Shown here: piece after piece, positions 28,072-39,473 of the stretch
How the letters are laid out: each line of letters starts with the position of its first letter
Position numbering within the stretch: position 1 is the first letter of the stretch
Assembly: GCA_009911305.1 (NCBI GenBank)
Contig: QXXC01000001.1
Span: 124,001-188,000 of the forward strand
Reading direction: 5' to 3'
Length of the DNA stretch: 64,000 nucleotides
DNA from: Clostridiaceae bacterium
Lineage (GTDB): Bacteria > Bacillota > Clostridia > Lachnospirales > Lachnospiraceae
The notes under the pieces: generated by a model
The model's database searches: none
Seen by the model: the letters and a program-made list of their open reading frames with translations, nothing else
Told to the model about the DNA's origin: nothing
Translations under genes and position numbers: made by a program

Positions 28072-29622
28072 TTATTTTTTCTCCTCATGGTAATCCTGCT
28101 CTGTGTTCACATTCCATACATTGCTTTTATCCTTATTCCCATTTAAAATGTTTTTTACCGCTTCAAAGGAGGTGCACATGGAATGGTCGATATTATTATA
28201 TCTGTGCTGCCCGTTCCGACCGACGCAGTACAAATTGCCGATACCGCTCAGGTAGGCAATCAGCGTATCAATCTGATTGTAGGAATCGAAATAGGCCGGA
28301 TATGCTTTCTTCACTTTTTCCATATGTACGTCAATGACATCCCCACGGTTCTTTATCAGCCCCAGACGCAGCATTTCTTCAATTCCCATTTCAGAAAATT
28401 CGTTTTCGGACATATTCCAGATTTCGTCGCCCTCATTTACAAAATACTCCAGCCCCAACCATACTGTATGCTCTAAGTCTTTTACCATATAAGGCGACCA
28501 GTTGTTATAGATCTGGAACCTCCCCATCCTGACGCGCCTGTCCTGTACATAGACCCAGCAGTCCGGAACGATATTTCCCACGGTGCGGAATCTGGTCCGG
28601 TTCTGCAAATTAAGCCTTTTTACCAGGACGCCGAGCGTCATATAATCGCGGTAGGGCAGGCGCCTGGCTATATCCGCCTCCCTTTCCGGGACGTCATTCA
28701 GCCCATCGACCAGATCCCTGACCGGCATGGAGGAAATCACATAATCCCCCTTCATGCAATGCACTTCCCCGTCTTTTTTATAAACGATCTCCTCAATGAT
28801 CCCGTCCTTCTGCCGGATGCCTGTCACCTTTGCGTTCATTTCAATCCTTCCGCCCATCTGACGGATCTTTTGTGCAGTAACCTCCCATAACTGGCCCGGC
28901 CCATATTTGGGATATTGGAATTCTTCTATCAGGGAAGTCTCTACTGTTCTGGCCTTTTTTCTGAACATTTTCCCGAATATGTCCTTTAAAACGGCAGTTA
29001 CCGAAAGCCCCTTTACACGCTGCGCCCCCCAGGAAGCGTCTATCTCACGCGGATGCCGTCCCCACAGATTTTCCGTATAATACTCAAAAAACATGGCATA
29101 TAGCTTTTTTCCAAAGCGGTTAATATAAAAATTTTCCAGATTGTTCTCCGGCTTTGGCGAGAGCATAGCCGCAAGATAGCTGAACCCGACCTCCATTGTC
29201 CTGAAAAAGCCCATATTTTTAATCGTTTCCGCCTTGAGTGAAACAGGATAATCATAAAACTTATTGTCAAACAGGATGCGGGATACACGACGTCTGATTA
29301 ACATCACCGCATCCTCCTTCTCCGGATCCGGCCCCTGTTCCTTTATCGGACTTTTACGGCCAAGATACCGGTCATCCCAGGATAATTCCCCCTGTACCGG
29401 AAGCATATGATGCCACCACTCGTTTACCTCCGGTATCTTTGAGAAAAAGCGGTGGCCGCCCATATCCATACGGTTCCCCTTATAGTTTACTGTCCGTGAA
29501 ATGCCTCCAAGCATATCGGTTTCTTCCAGCACCGTCACCTCATAACCGCTCCCTTTTGCCAGAAGCTCGTATGCGGCTGTCAGGCCGGCCGGCCCGGCTC
29601 CAATTACAATGACTTTCTTCAT
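28072..29622 (-). CDS. FAD/NAD(P)-dependent oxidoreductase, glycan-locus type
   Basis: 516 residues. It has an N-terminal dinucleotide-binding motif [15 protein letters not shown] and a second FAD signature [24 protein letters not shown], as in the amine-oxidase/UDP-galactopyranose-mutase-like group. [15 protein letters not shown] and the closing [21 protein letters not shown] also fit. Such proteins are common in polysaccharide and glycolipid loci, but the substrate is not known. Its ATG overlaps the upstream stop (ATGA), implying coupling with the membrane protein. AGGAGG lies 7 bases ahead. Confidence 0.82.
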   Translation of the reverse strand: MKKVIVIGAGPAGLTAAYELLAKGSGYEVTVLEETDMLGGISRTVNYKGNRMDMGGHRFFSKIPEVNEWWHHMLPVQGELSWDDRYLGRKSPIKEQGPDPEKEDAVMLIRRRVSRILFDNKFYDYPVSLKAETIKNMGFFRTMEVGFSYLAAMLSPKPENNLENFYINRFGKKLYAMFFEYYTENLWGRHPREIDASWGAQRVKGLSVTAVLKDIFGKMFRKKARTVETSLIEEFQYPKYGPGQLWEVTAQKIRQMGGRIEMNAKVTGIRQKDGIIEEIVYKKDGEVHCMKGDYVISSMPVRDLVDGLNDVPEREADIARRLPYRDYMTLGVLVKRLNLQNRTRFRTVGNIVPDCWVYVQDRRVRMGRFQIYNNWSPYMVKDLEHTVWLGLEYFVNEGDEIWNMSENEFSEMGIEEMLRLGLIKNRGDVIDVHMEKVKKAYPAYFDSYNQIDTLIAYLSGIGNLYCVGRNGQHRYNNIDHSMCTSFEAVKNILNGNKDKSNVWNVNTEQDYHEEKK

Positions 29623-31214
29623 TCTGCTACCTCCTGAGTATGTCTGGCCAGCAAAAAGGCTGTCGGTACGATCAGCGGGAAATTCAGATAAAAAAATCTC
29701 CAGTCGAATCCGGTCAGCAGAAGTGCTGTCCCAAAGTTATAACAAAGTAACGGCAAAGCGTGAACGATGCGGATCCAGTCCCTCTTCCCCCGGATGCCTG
29801 TCAATGCCAGGGCAATTAACGCCAGATTAAACCATCCGATATAATACATCGGATATCTCAGCACACTCTTGTCCATAAGGGTCTTCCAGTTTTTCACCAG
29901 AAGCCCCGCCTTTTCCTGCTTTGCAGCGTCCAGGGTGATTCCTGTTTTTTCCGTGTCGGCATACGCTCCTATATTCCAGGACAAGTCTCCGTCCAGCTTC
30001 CACACCATCCCTGTCAATTGCAGAAATGCCTGCAGGCTGTACATCTCAGAAGCCCTGAACGCCTGAAAGGTATACTTGAGCAGCTTGATTGCCCCTGCCT
30101 GCTCAATCACCGCAACATCTGTCTCAGGACGCCATTTTACAGAGTTAAAATTGCCTGTTCCGTAGACTTCCTCCCATACTTCCTTTGGCGATACCTTATA
30201 TAAAAATTCCCTGACCTCATCCTCCAGCGCTTCCGGGCAGTTTTTTACGACATTTCCCATAACCACCATACACATACCGGTTGATTCCAGAATGCGGCCG
30301 CCCGGTTTTTCTACCTTAAAAGCATGGTACAGCGGTATTTTCATAAGAAGCAGAATGACCGCAGACATAGCGATTACGGAACATACCCGCATTTTGTACC
30401 GCTTCCACCCCGCCGCCATCAATGCCGCTGCCATTGGCAGGACAAACAATATGGCATTGTGCCTGACAAGCGCCGTGAGCGCCAGAAACAGGCTGCACAC
30501 AACCGCATTTCTTTTTTTCCTCAGCCATTCTCCCCTTGATAAAATGATATGGATATAATGCGCCGTCGCAGCCATGGAAAAGATCGCCAGCCCGCAGTCT
30601 TTCCACGGATACATGAGAATGTTTCCCGTAACCGGGGAGAGCAGGACAAGAAACAGTCCGAGCGCGCACACATGCCACGGACAGCCATATGTCCTTACTG
30701 TCATAAGCAGGTAAGCCAGGCCCGCCGAAAAATACAGAAGCTGCAAAAACACAATCATTTCTTCCGCTCCCCAGATCTTCATCGGAATCGTAAAAAATAA
30801 AAGCGTATGAATAAACGGATGCCAGTCCGAATAGTTTCCGCTTATTGCCTGTGCGAGCTGCCCGTTTGAATCCGGAGAAAATGATCCGGGAAAAAACGCA
30901 TAATAATACGCCATCAGCACCCCAAACGTACACAGAAAACACACGGCGAAGCACACGGCCTGCCCGTTCTTTGCCTGTGCGTTTCCTGTTTCCGTCCGGA
31001 AAGCAGCCTGACAGAGCTTATCCGTTACTGCCGCGGCGATCACGGCCCCAGCCAAAAGAACAGGGACAATCCATGTCCTCCAGTCAAGACTCACGCCGGT
31101 TATGTACTGTCCGAGAAATACGGATGCAATGTATCCATACAGGCATAACAGTGCTATTTTTCTCGATGACGGTTTTAAGGCCGCTTTTACAGCCTGTTTT
31201 ATCTTCTGTCCCAC
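29619..31214 (-). CDS. Multispan membrane protein, GT-C/DUF6020-like
   Basis: About 530 residues with 11-13 predicted membrane helices and long outer loops. Segments [11 protein letters not shown] and [15 protein letters not shown] and the overall plan resemble the DUF6020/GT-C group of putative lipid-linked sugar transferases; this assignment is by recollection. The start is uncertain. GTG 31214 has AGGAGG 9 bases upstream. ATG 31223 abuts that site and ATG 31232 has none. The open frame continues into the adjoining inverted repeat, so inversion of the switch would change only sequence upstream of the start. First gene of the putative phase-variable operon. Confidence 0.65.
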   Translation of the reverse strand: MGQKIKQAVKAALKPSSRKIALLCLYGYIASVFLGQYITGVSLDWRTWIVPVLLAGAVIAAAVTDKLCQAAFRTETGNAQAKNGQAVCFAVCFLCTFGVLMAYYYAFFPGSFSPDSNGQLAQAISGNYSDWHPFIHTLLFFTIPMKIWGAEEMIVFLQLLYFSAGLAYLLMTVRTYGCPWHVCALGLFLVLLSPVTGNILMYPWKDCGLAIFSMAATAHYIHIILSRGEWLRKKRNAVVCSLFLALTALVRHNAILFVLPMAAALMAAGWKRYKMRVCSVIAMSAVILLLMKIPLYHAFKVEKPGGRILESTGMCMVVMGNVVKNCPEALEDEVREFLYKVSPKEVWEEVYGTGNFNSVKWRPETDVAVIEQAGAIKLLKYTFQAFRASEMYSLQAFLQLTGMVWKLDGDLSWNIGAYADTEKTGITLDAAKQEKAGLLVKNWKTLMDKSVLRYPMYYIGWFNLALIALALTGIRGKRDWIRIVHALPLLCYNFGTALLLTGFDWRFFYLNFPLIVPTAFLLARHTQEVAE

Positions 31215-31238
31215 AAGGCTCATCCTCCTCATGTATGA

Positions 31239-31387
31239 AAAGGTGTACGTTTGCAAAACATGGAACATTTCCTGGAGTTCTGGGAAAAACAGAAAAAAAG
31301 ATAGAAAGTCATTGCATAATAAGCTTTTTTATGATACCCTTATTCACAGTCATATAGATTAGACAAAATTTGCAAACGTACACCTTT
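31239..31387. repeat. Invertible-promoter-like segment with 19-bp inverted repeats
   Basis: AAAGGTGTACGTTTGCAAA at 31239-31257 recurs perfectly as its reverse complement at 31369-31387, bounding a 111-bp AT-rich spacer. The right site is itself a dyad (ATTTGCAAA-N7-TTTGCAAAT, 31368-31392), like hix-type serine-recombinase sites. The left repeat is 7 bp upstream of the first possible start of the membrane-protein gene. The right repeat is 19 bp from the end of the recombinase gene. I could not identify a convincing -35/-10 pair inside in either direction. Confidence 0.7.
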
Positions 31388-31405
31388 GCAAATTCCCTTT
31401 ACCCT

Positions 31406-32134
<729 letters not shown>

Positions 32135-32277
32135 GCATAAAATACAATATTCGGTTATAATACGGCGGATTTCTAACAATTTCTGTATTTTCATCCGGCA
32201 GGGGGCGTACACGCTCCCCCTGCCTGCTTTACAGGGCATTTGCCGCTCCGGCCTATCTTCCGCATGCATGTCCCCGG

Positions 32278-33219
32278 TCAGACCGCATGGATCTGCTTTC
32301 CTTCCAGCCAGGAATACAGATTTTCAAACACAATGTCCGCCCGCTGCTCCATGGACTCCGCGGAGGCGAATCCGATATGGGGCGTCACGATGGTATTGGG
32401 GCAGTGAAGCAGCGGATGATCCTCTGGCAGCGGCGGTTCCATTTCAAACACGTCGCAGGCCGCCCCGGCAATCGTTTTCTCTGTAAGCGCCCGCGCCAAA
32501 GCTGCGCTGTCCACAACGCCGCCTCTCGCTGTATTGATGAGAATGGCGCTCTTTTTCATCAGACTGAGCTGCGCCTCTCCGATCAGGCCCTTTGTCTCCT
32601 CTGTCAGAGGGCAGTGGAGCGATACAATGTCCGACTCCTTAAGCAGTTCTTCCAGGGACGTCTGCCGGTCAATGGCTGCGTCTGACACGGCGCTCCTGCT
32701 GAATGCCGTCACCGTGCACCCGAATGCCTTGCAGAGAGCGGCTGTCTTCTTCCCGATCGCCCCTGCGCCTACAATCCCCACCGTTTTCCCGCACAGAAGA
32801 TTCCCCACCAGGCCGTCCTTTGTTCCTCCCTCGCGGCAGCGCGCTTCTGTCCCTGCCACCTTCCGAAGCAATTGGATCATAAAGCTGATGCTCAGCTCCG
32901 CCACAGCCTGGGTGGCATAGCCCGAAGCATTGCTCACAGCAATGCCCCTCTGTCTGGCCTGGGCCAGAGGGATATGATCCACTCCGGTGAACGCTACGTC
33001 AATGAATTTCAGCTTCTCTGCGGCCTCCAGCACGGACGGGGCCAGGGGCATGTTGGCCAGCATGAGCACATCCGCGTCCCGGCACCGCTCTGCCTGTGCC
33101 TTCGGATCGGGATCCCTTTCGTAAACAGTCAGCGTATGGCCCATATCCTCCAGCCTGCGGGCGTGTCTTTCAAGCGCCTCACGGGAAATGCCGAGTCCTT
33201 CCAGTAATACGATGTTCAT
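32278..33219 (-). CDS. D-isomer-specific 2-hydroxyacid dehydrogenase
   Basis: NAD(P)H-dependent 2-oxoacid/2-hydroxyacid oxidoreductase, 313 residues. The Rossmann motif is TVGIVGAGAIGKKTA (about 140-155). The catalytic Arg is in INTARGGVVDS, the Glu in CDVFEMEPPLP and the His in VTPHIGFAS. ATG 33219 (MNIVLLEG) is preferred since AGGAGG lies 9 bases ahead; the ATG three codons upstream abuts it. It resembles the SerA/glyoxylate-reductase branch. A role as 2-hydroxyglutarate dehydrogenase for the fermentation pathway is possible but unsupported by position. Confidence 0.85.
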   Translation of the reverse strand: MNIVLLEGLGISREALERHARRLEDMGHTLTVYERDPDPKAQAERCRDADVLMLANMPLAPSVLEAAEKLKFIDVAFTGVDHIPLAQARQRGIAVSNASGYATQAVAELSISFMIQLLRKVAGTEARCREGGTKDGLVGNLLCGKTVGIVGAGAIGKKTAALCKAFGCTVTAFSRSAVSDAAIDRQTSLEELLKESDIVSLHCPLTEETKGLIGEAQLSLMKKSAILINTARGGVVDSAALARALTEKTIAGAACDVFEMEPPLPEDHPLLHCPNTIVTPHIGFASAESMEQRADIVFENLYSWLEGKQIHAV

Positions 33220-33245
33220 TTTGTTCATCCTCCTTTTACAGCAAA

Positions 33246-33341
33246 ACTGCGTAATATTTGCATCCAGATTTTCCTTTGGGTTACATATACCGCAAAGCGG
33301 GGCGTGCAGACGGCGGAACGGATGGTTCAGACACGCTTCAG
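33246..33341. repeat. Decayed copy of MITE family A
   Basis: The last 55 bp (33287-33341) match the end of the 164-bp element closely: CGCAAAG-CGGGGCGTGCAGA-CGGCGG then TTCAGACACGCTT. Upstream pieces TGCGTAATATTTGC and GGTTACATA also recur in the intact copies. It fills the space between the dehydrogenase promoter region and the 3' end of the MATE gene. Confidence 0.6.
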
Positions 33342-34672
33342 GAGAGCAGCTCCTTTCTGCAAAGCACGTAATACAAAATCCCCGCCATATCCGCCAGAAA
33401 CCAGCCGATCGGAACGGACCACCAGATACCCGTCACCCCAAACGCCGGAACTGCTGATAACACATAGGCAAGCGCTACCCGCGTCCCCAGGGATATGACT
33501 GTCAGCACCACGCTCATCCCCGGCTTCCCCAAGGCCCGGTACAGGCCGTAGAGCAGGAACAGGCAGCCAATGCCGCAGTAAAAAGCGCCCTCAATCCGCA
33601 GATACCGGACCCCTTCCCATATGGTCTGCGTTTCCCCTGCCTCAATAAACACAGCCATCAGCGGACGGGCAAAGATCCACACCAGCCCGGACACGATGAC
33701 GCAAAATCCCATGGACGCCGCTGCAGCGCCTTTCAGCCCCGCACGGATGCGATCCGCTTTTTTCGCGCCGTAGTTCTGGGCAATAAAGGTGGAGAAGGCG
33801 TTTCCAAAGTCCTGCACCGGCATATAGGCAAACGCGTCAATCTTGACCGCGGCCGCAAATGACGCCATGACCGTCGGCCCAAAGCTGTTGACCAGGCCCT
33901 GGACCATCAGGATGCCCAGGTTCATCACCGACTGCTGGACGCAGGTCAGGATGGAGAAGCCGGCGATCTCCTTCACACAGCTCCATCTCACGGCCTTTCC
34001 CCTGTAAATGGCCTTAAGCTGAGGACATTTCCTCACGGCGTACAGGGCAATCCCGATTCCCGAGACATACTGGGCAATCACCGTGGCCTCCGCCGCCCCT
34101 GCCACGCCGCGCCCAAGACCCAGCACAAACCACAGATCCAATATGATATTGATACCGGCGGACACTGCCAGAAAGATAAGCGGCGTCACCGAATTTCCCA
34201 CGGCCCTGAGAAAGGACGCGAAATAGTTATATAAAAAGGTGGCCATAATACCGCTGAAAATAACGGCCAGGTACGTCTTCATCATGCCCCAGACGGTATC
34301 CGGCACCCTGAGAAAAACCCGGACAGCGTCCAGGCAGACAAAGGCCAGGAAGTTTAAGAAAATGGCGGCCGCCGCAATGAGCATAAAAGAAGCCCGTATG
34401 CTTTCCTCAAGCCCCGCCTCGTCCTTTTGGCCAAAGCGGATGGAAAACAGGGCCCCGCTCCCCATACACAGGCCCAGAAGGATGGAGGTTAAAAATGTCA
34501 TCAGCGTAAAGGAAGAGCCCACGGCGGCCAGGGCGTCCGTACCCAGAAACTGCCCCACGATCAGGGTGTCGGCCACGTTGTAGCACTGCTGCAGCAGATT
34601 TCCCAGTATCATGGGGACGGCAAACAGCAGCATGGAACGCATCACCGGGCCGCGCGTTAAGTCTTTGTTCAT
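33338..34672 (-). CDS. MATE-family efflux transporter
   Basis: Na+- or H+-coupled multidrug/toxin exporter, 444 residues, 12 hydrophobic helices in two similar halves. Typical signatures are MLLFAVPMILGNLLQQCYNVADTLIVGQFLG and VTGIWWSVPIGWFLADM. GGGAGG lies 7 bases before the ATG, with its own promoter upstream. Its 3' end abuts the decayed repeat. Substrate unknown. Confidence 0.93.
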   Translation of the reverse strand: MNKDLTRGPVMRSMLLFAVPMILGNLLQQCYNVADTLIVGQFLGTDALAAVGSSFTLMTFLTSILLGLCMGSGALFSIRFGQKDEAGLEESIRASFMLIAAAAIFLNFLAFVCLDAVRVFLRVPDTVWGMMKTYLAVIFSGIMATFLYNYFASFLRAVGNSVTPLIFLAVSAGINIILDLWFVLGLGRGVAGAAEATVIAQYVSGIGIALYAVRKCPQLKAIYRGKAVRWSCVKEIAGFSILTCVQQSVMNLGILMVQGLVNSFGPTVMASFAAAVKIDAFAYMPVQDFGNAFSTFIAQNYGAKKADRIRAGLKGAAAASMGFCVIVSGLVWIFARPLMAVFIEAGETQTIWEGVRYLRIEGAFYCGIGCLFLLYGLYRALGKPGMSVVLTVISLGTRVALAYVLSAVPAFGVTGIWWSVPIGWFLADMAGILYYVLCRKELLS

Positions 34673-34745
34673 TTCCTTACCTCCCTGAACAGCTCTCTGC
34701 TGTCTTTACAAAAGAGAACAGAAATCACGTTCTCCATTTTTAACC

Positions 34746-34774
34746 ATTATACCCCAGAACATTCGCTTAAGCAA
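34746..34774 (-). promoter_or_regulatory. Promoter of MATE gene (33338-34672)
   Basis: TTGCTT (34769-34774), 17-bp spacer, TATAAT (34746-34751) on the minus strand, about 70 bp before the ATG. The remaining part of the 34673-35011 gap holds a plus-strand promoter for the next gene and no coding sequence. Confidence 0.65.
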
Positions 34775-34928
34775 TCCTGATTCCATTCTGCGGCTTCCCG
34801 CGCCGGGGCATGTGTGAACGGTAGCAGCGTCACGTTCTGCCCGCATCCGTTCACGGCAGCCCCCTGTTTTCCCGTCACAATTTACAAATCAACCCGATTT
34901 TTTACACCTTTTTAACGTATTAAATCAA

Positions 34929-34957
34929 TTGTTTTCTCCCTTATTCTATGTTACACT
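34929..34957 (+). promoter_or_regulatory. Promoter of the large activase/dehydratase-like gene
   Basis: TTGTTT (34929-34934), 17-bp spacer, TACACT (34952-34957), about 50 bp upstream of the ATG at 35012. Confidence 0.55.
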
Positions 34958-35011
34958 ATGCCCGAATACATGTGTAATACGAAGGAGGGATAGGGCTTAG
35001 CCCGATTGTGC

Positions 35012-38000
35012 ATGAATTCCTGTAAACGACTTGGAATCGATATCGGTTCCACCACGGTTAAAGTTTCAATTATCAATGAAAACGGCGATCTTGTGTTCGC
35101 CGACTACAAACGTCATTTTGCAAATATTCAGGAAACTCTGTCCGAGCTTTTGGACGAAGCTTCCGCCCGTCTCGGGGAGACGGAGGTGATCCCGGTGATT
35201 ACCGGTTCCGGCGGCTTAACGCTGTCAAAGCATCTGGGCATTCCTTTCGTGCAGGAAGTCGTGGCGGTCGCCGCTTCCCTGAAGGATTTCGCGCCCCGGA
35301 CAGACGTCGCCATCGAACTCGGCGGCGAGGATGCAAAGATCATTTATTTTACAGGCGGCATTGATCAGAGGATGAATGGGATCTGCGCCGGGGGTACCGG
35401 CTCTTTTATTGATCAGATGGCTGCTCTTTTACAGACCGATGCGTCCGGCCTGAATGAATATGCAAAGCATTACAAGGCCATTTATCCGATCGCGGCGCGC
35501 TGCGGCGTGTTTGCAAAATCGGATATCCAGCCGCTGATCAACGAGGGGGCGACCAGGGAGGATCTGTCCGCCTCGATTTTCCAGGCGGTCGTGAATCAGA
35601 CCATCAGCGGCCTGGCCTGCGGAAAGCCGATACGGGGAAATGTGGCTTTTCTGGGAGGGCCGCTGCATTTTCTCCCTGAGCTGCGGGCCGCGTTTATCCG
35701 CACTCTGAACTTAAGCAAAGAGCAGATCATCGCTCCGGATCATTCCCATCTGTTTGCGGCCATAGGCGCGGCCATGAATGCGCAGAGCGGGGCTGGCGTG
35801 CCGCTCTCCGATCTGGTAAGCCGTCTCGCAGGCGGAATCAAGATGGATTTTGAGGTAAACCGCATGGAGCCGCTCTTTGAGAGCAGGGAAGATTACCGCG
35901 AATTTACAAAACGCCACAGCAGCCATGATGTACAGAAAGCCGATCTGGCCTCCTATGAGGGCGACTGCTACTTAGGGATCGACGCCGGCTCCACTACCAC
36001 CAAGGCAGCTCTGGTCAGCGAGGACGGCGCTCTGCTCTACCGGTTCTACAGCAATAATAACGGAAGCCCCCTTGCAACGGCCATCCGCGCCATGAAGGAG
36101 ATAAACGAGCAGCTTCCGCCAAAGGCGAGGATCGCATGGTCCTGCTCCACGGGCTACGGCGAGGCGCTTCTTAAGTCCGCCCTGATGCTGGATGAGGGGG
36201 AGGTGGAGACCATTTCCCATTACTATGCGGCCGCGGCCTTTGAGCCGTCGGTGGACTGCATCCTCGATATCGGCGGCCAGGATATGAAGTGCATCAAGAT
36301 CAAGGACGGCGCAGTGGACAGCGTGCAGCTCAATGAAGCCTGCTCCTCAGGCTGCGGCTCCTTTATCGAGACCTTTGCCAAATCATTAAATTACAGTGTC
36401 GAGGATTTCGCGAAGGAGGCGCTCTTTGCCAGCCATCCCACCGATCTGGGAACACGCTGTACGGTTTTTATGAATTCCAATGTCAAGCAGGCCCAGAAGG
36501 AGGGCGCGTCTGTGGCCGATATCTCCGCCGGGCTTGCCTATTCGGTCATTAAGAACGCCCTGTTTAAGGTCATAAAGATCACAGACGCCTCGGATCTGGG
36601 CCGCCATGTGGTGGTCCAGGGCGGTACGTTTTATAATGACGCCGTTCTGCGCAGCTTTGAGAAGATCGCAGGCTGCGAGGCGGTCCGCCCGGATATCGCG
36701 GGCATTATGGGCGCATACGGCGCGGCCCTGATTGCCAGGGAGCGCCATGACGCCTCTAAAACCACCTCCATGCTGCCCATGGAAAAGATTTTAAATCTCA
36801 CCTACAAGACCAGCATGGCCCGCTGTCAGGGCTGTACGAACCACTGCGTCCTGACTGTCAACCGCTTTGACGGCGGCCGCCAGTTCGTGACCGGCAACCG
36901 CTGCGAGCGCGGACTGGGCGGGAACAGGACGAAAAAGGATGTGCCCAACCTGTTTGAGTATAAGTATAACCGGATGTTCGGCTATGAGCCCCTCACCGCG
37001 GATCTCGCGCCCCGGGGCACGGTGGGAATCCCCAGGGTCCTGAATATGTATGAAAATTATCCCTTCTGGGCCGTTTTCTTTAAGGAGCTGGGGTTCCGGA
37101 CCGTTTTGTCCCCTCAGTCCACCAGGCAGCTCTATGAGCTTGGGATCGAATCCATTCCCAGCGAATCGGAGTGCTATCCGGCCAAGCTGGTCCATGGACA
37201 TATTGAATGGCTGATCCGCCATGGAATGGACTACATATTTTATCCCTGCGTTCCCTATGAGCGCAACGAGACGCCGGACGCGGGCAATCACTACAACTGC
37301 CCTATGGTTACGTCCTATGCGGAAAATATTAAAAATAACGTGGAATCCCTTTCCGACCGGAAGATACGGTTTTCCAACCCCTTTATGGCCTTCACAAACG
37401 AGGAGATCCTGACCGGGCGCCTGACAGAGGAGTTTTCAAAGGACTTCTCCATCCCCGAAGAAGAGATCCGCGCGGCTGCCCATAAGGGCTGGACAGAGCT
37501 CATGGCCTCCCGCGAGGATATGAAGAAAAAAGGCCAGGAGGTGTTGAAGTGGATGGAGGAGACGGGCCGCCACGGAATCGTGCTGGCCGGGCGTCCCTAC
37601 CACGTGGATCCGGAGATCAACCACGGAATACCGGAGCTTATTACCTCCTACGGCTTTGCCGTTCTGACCGAGGACTCTGTCTCCCATTTAGGCCATGTGG
37701 ACCGGCCCTTAATCGTCACGGACCAGTGGATGTACCACTCCCGCCTTTATGCAGCGGCCTGCTTTGTAAAGACGCAGCCGAACCTTGACCTCATCCAGCT
37801 CAACTCCTTTGGCTGCGGGCTGGACGCTGTGACCACGGATCAGGTGAGTGATCTTCTGACCCGCTCCGGCAAGATTTATACGCTCTTAAAGATCGACGAG
37901 GTCAATAACTTAGGAGCGGCAAGAATCCGCGTGCGCTCCCTGATCTCCGCTATCCGCGTAAGGGAAATGCGCCATTTTAAGAAACCTGTGGTTTCCGGCG

Positions 38001-39268
38001 CGTACAGCCGCGTGTTCTTCACAAAGGAGATGAAAAAGGATTACACCATCCTGTGCCCGCAGATGTCTCCCATCCATTTCGGCCTGATTGAGGCCGCGGT
38101 GAGGAGCTTTGGCTATAAGCTCGAGGTTCTCCATAATTCTGACCGCTCGGCTGTGGACACTGGTTTAAAATACGTCAATAACGACGCCTGCTACCCGTCC
38201 CTCATCGTGGTGGGACAGATCATGGACGCTCTTTTGTCCGGCAGATATGACTTAAACCGCACGGCTGTGATCATGAGCCAGACCGGCGGCGGCTGCCGCG
38301 CGTCCAACTATATCGGCTTTATCCGCCGCGCCCTGGAGCGGGCCGGCATGCCGCAGATTCCTGTGATCTCCTTAAACGCCAACGGCATGGAGACGAATCC
38401 CGGCTTTAAGATCACCCTGCCGCTCCTGACCAAGGCCATGCAGGCGGTCGTATACGGCGATATTTTCATGCGCGTGCTCTATGCCACCCGCCCCTATGAG
38501 GCCAAACCGGGCTCGGCCAACGCGCTCCATGAAAAATGGGAGGCGGTCTGCATGAAGTCCCTTTCAAAGCGCGCGCCGTCCATGCAGGAATTTAACCGCA
38601 ATATCCGCGGCATTATAAAGGATTTTGACGAGCTGCCCAGGAAAAATGTGGTAAAACCCCGCGTGGGAATTGTGGGAGAGATTCTGGTCAAATTCTCCCC
38701 GCTGGCAAATAACCATGTCGTTGATCTGCTGGAGTCCGAGGGGGCAGAGGCCGTCATGCCGGATCTGCTGGACTTTTTGCTGTACTGTTTTTATAACCAG
38801 AATTTCAAGGCTGATCAGCTCGGCGGAAAGCGATCCACAGCCTATCTGTGCAACATGGGCATTGCCCTGCTGGAATATTTCCGCCGCACCTCCAGAAAAG
38901 AGCTGGAGCGCAGCGCTCACTTCCTGCCTCCGGCCAGGATAAAGGATCTGGCTTCCATGGCCAGCCATTATGTGTCACTGGGCAACCAGACCGGCGAGGG
39001 GTGGTTTTTGACCGGCGAGATGCTTGAGCTAATCCACAGCGGAACTCCGAATATTATCTGCACGCAACCCTTTGGGTGCCTTCCGAACCATATCGTGGGC
39101 AAGGGCGTGATAAAAGAACTGCGGCGGAGTTATCCTGAAGCGAATATCATTGCAGTGGATTATGATCCGGGCGCGAGCGAGGTGAACCAGCTCAACCGGA
39201 TTAAGCTGATGCTGGCGACGGCGCAGAAGAAAATCGCTGTGGGGGGCGGGGAGTCAAAGATATCGTAG
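35012..39268 (+). CDS. Giant fused 2-hydroxyacyl-CoA dehydratase activase/dehydratase-like protein
   Basis: 1418 residues. Two HgdC-like ATPase modules come first, with phosphate loops [12 protein letters not shown] (about 8) and [13 protein letters not shown] (about 324) and cluster-type Cys in [10 protein letters not shown] and [10 protein letters not shown]. Next is a middle DUF2229-like part ([19 protein letters not shown] ... [12 protein letters not shown]). The C-terminal region is HgdB/COG3580-COG3581-like with [26 protein letters not shown] and [14 protein letters not shown]. Fusions like this relate to double-cubane cluster proteins; the reaction is unknown. ATG 35012 lies 22 nt after AAGGAGGG with a GGGCT-T-AGCCC hairpin between; an in-frame TTG at 35006 is an alternative. 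Monocistronic. Confidence 0.85.
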   Translation: MNSCKRLGIDIGSTTVKVSIINENGDLVFADYKRHFANIQETLSELLDEASARLGETEVIPVITGSGGLTLSKHLGIPFVQEVVAVAASLKDFAPRTDVAIELGGEDAKIIYFTGGIDQRMNGICAGGTGSFIDQMAALLQTDASGLNEYAKHYKAIYPIAARCGVFAKSDIQPLINEGATREDLSASIFQAVVNQTISGLACGKPIRGNVAFLGGPLHFLPELRAAFIRTLNLSKEQIIAPDHSHLFAAIGAAMNAQSGAGVPLSDLVSRLAGGIKMDFEVNRMEPLFESREDYREFTKRHSSHDVQKADLASYEGDCYLGIDAGSTTTKAALVSEDGALLYRFYSNNNGSPLATAIRAMKEINEQLPPKARIAWSCSTGYGEALLKSALMLDEGEVETISHYYAAAAFEPSVDCILDIGGQDMKCIKIKDGAVDSVQLNEACSSGCGSFIETFAKSLNYSVEDFAKEALFASHPTDLGTRCTVFMNSNVKQAQKEGASVADISAGLAYSVIKNALFKVIKITDASDLGRHVVVQGGTFYNDAVLRSFEKIAGCEAVRPDIAGIMGAYGAALIARERHDASKTTSMLPMEKILNLTYKTSMARCQGCTNHCVLTVNRFDGGRQFVTGNRCERGLGGNRTKKDVPNLFEYKYNRMFGYEPLTADLAPRGTVGIPRVLNMYENYPFWAVFFKELGFRTVLSPQSTRQLYELGIESIPSESECYPAKLVHGHIEWLIRHGMDYIFYPCVPYERNETPDAGNHYNCPMVTSYAENIKNNVESLSDRKIRFSNPFMAFTNEEILTGRLTEEFSKDFSIPEEEIRAAAHKGWTELMASREDMKKKGQEVLKWMEETGRHGIVLAGRPYHVDPEINHGIPELITSYGFAVLTEDSVSHLGHVDRPLIVTDQWMYHSRLYAAACFVKTQPNLDLIQLNSFGCGLDAVTTDQVSDLLTRSGKIYTLLKIDEVNNLGAARIRVRSLISAIRVREMRHFKKPVVSGAYSRVFFTKEMKKDYTILCPQMSPIHFGLIEAAVRSFGYKLEVLHNSDRSAVDTGLKYVNNDACYPSLIVVGQIMDALLSGRYDLNRTAVIMSQTGGGCRASNYIGFIRRALERAGMPQIPVISLNANGMETNPGFKITLPLLTKAMQAVVYGDIFMRVLYATRPYEAKPGSANALHEKWEAVCMKSLSKRAPSMQEFNRNIRGIIKDFDELPRKNVVKPRVGIVGEILVKFSPLANNHVVDLLESEGAEAVMPDLLDFLLYCFYNQNFKADQLGGKRSTAYLCNMGIALLEYFRRTSRKELERSAHFLPPARIKDLASMASHYVSLGNQTGEGWFLTGEMLELIHSGTPNIICTQPFGCLPNHIVGKGVIKELRRSYPEANIIAVDYDPGASEVNQLNRIKLMLATAQKKIAVGGGESKIS

Positions 39269-39308
39269 GGGACGAACCATCAGACGAACCATCCGTGCAA
39301 AAATTTTG

Positions 39309-39337
39309 CTGACATTTCTTTCATTTTATGTTATAAT
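39309..39337 (+). promoter_or_regulatory. Promoter of secreted-protein gene
   Basis: CTGACA (39309-39314), 17-bp spacer, perfect TATAAT (39332-39337), leaving a leader of about 130 nt before the ATG at 39474. Confidence 0.7.
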
Positions 39338-39473
39338 GATTTCAATTCAGGATGATTAATGGCTGTGTACTGCCGGGAATGGCTGTCGCGCAGGGGAATG
39401 TGCGTATCGGTACATGGCATTGCAGGATATATTTTGTTTGAAATTATGAAAGAGAAATGGGGGCTGTTTTAAG

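Noticed and set aside
31258-31368. A specific promoter inside the invertible segment
   Set aside because: I tried TTGCAT, TTGTCT and TATCAT/TATGAT combinations on both strands; none has acceptable spacing, so no promoter is claimed.
32278-33219. 2-hydroxyglutarate dehydrogenase (hgdH) identity for the hydroxyacid dehydrogenase
   Set aside because: The sequence looks closer to the SerA/glyoxylate-reductase branch and lies 11 kb from the pathway cluster; motifs do not decide the substrate.
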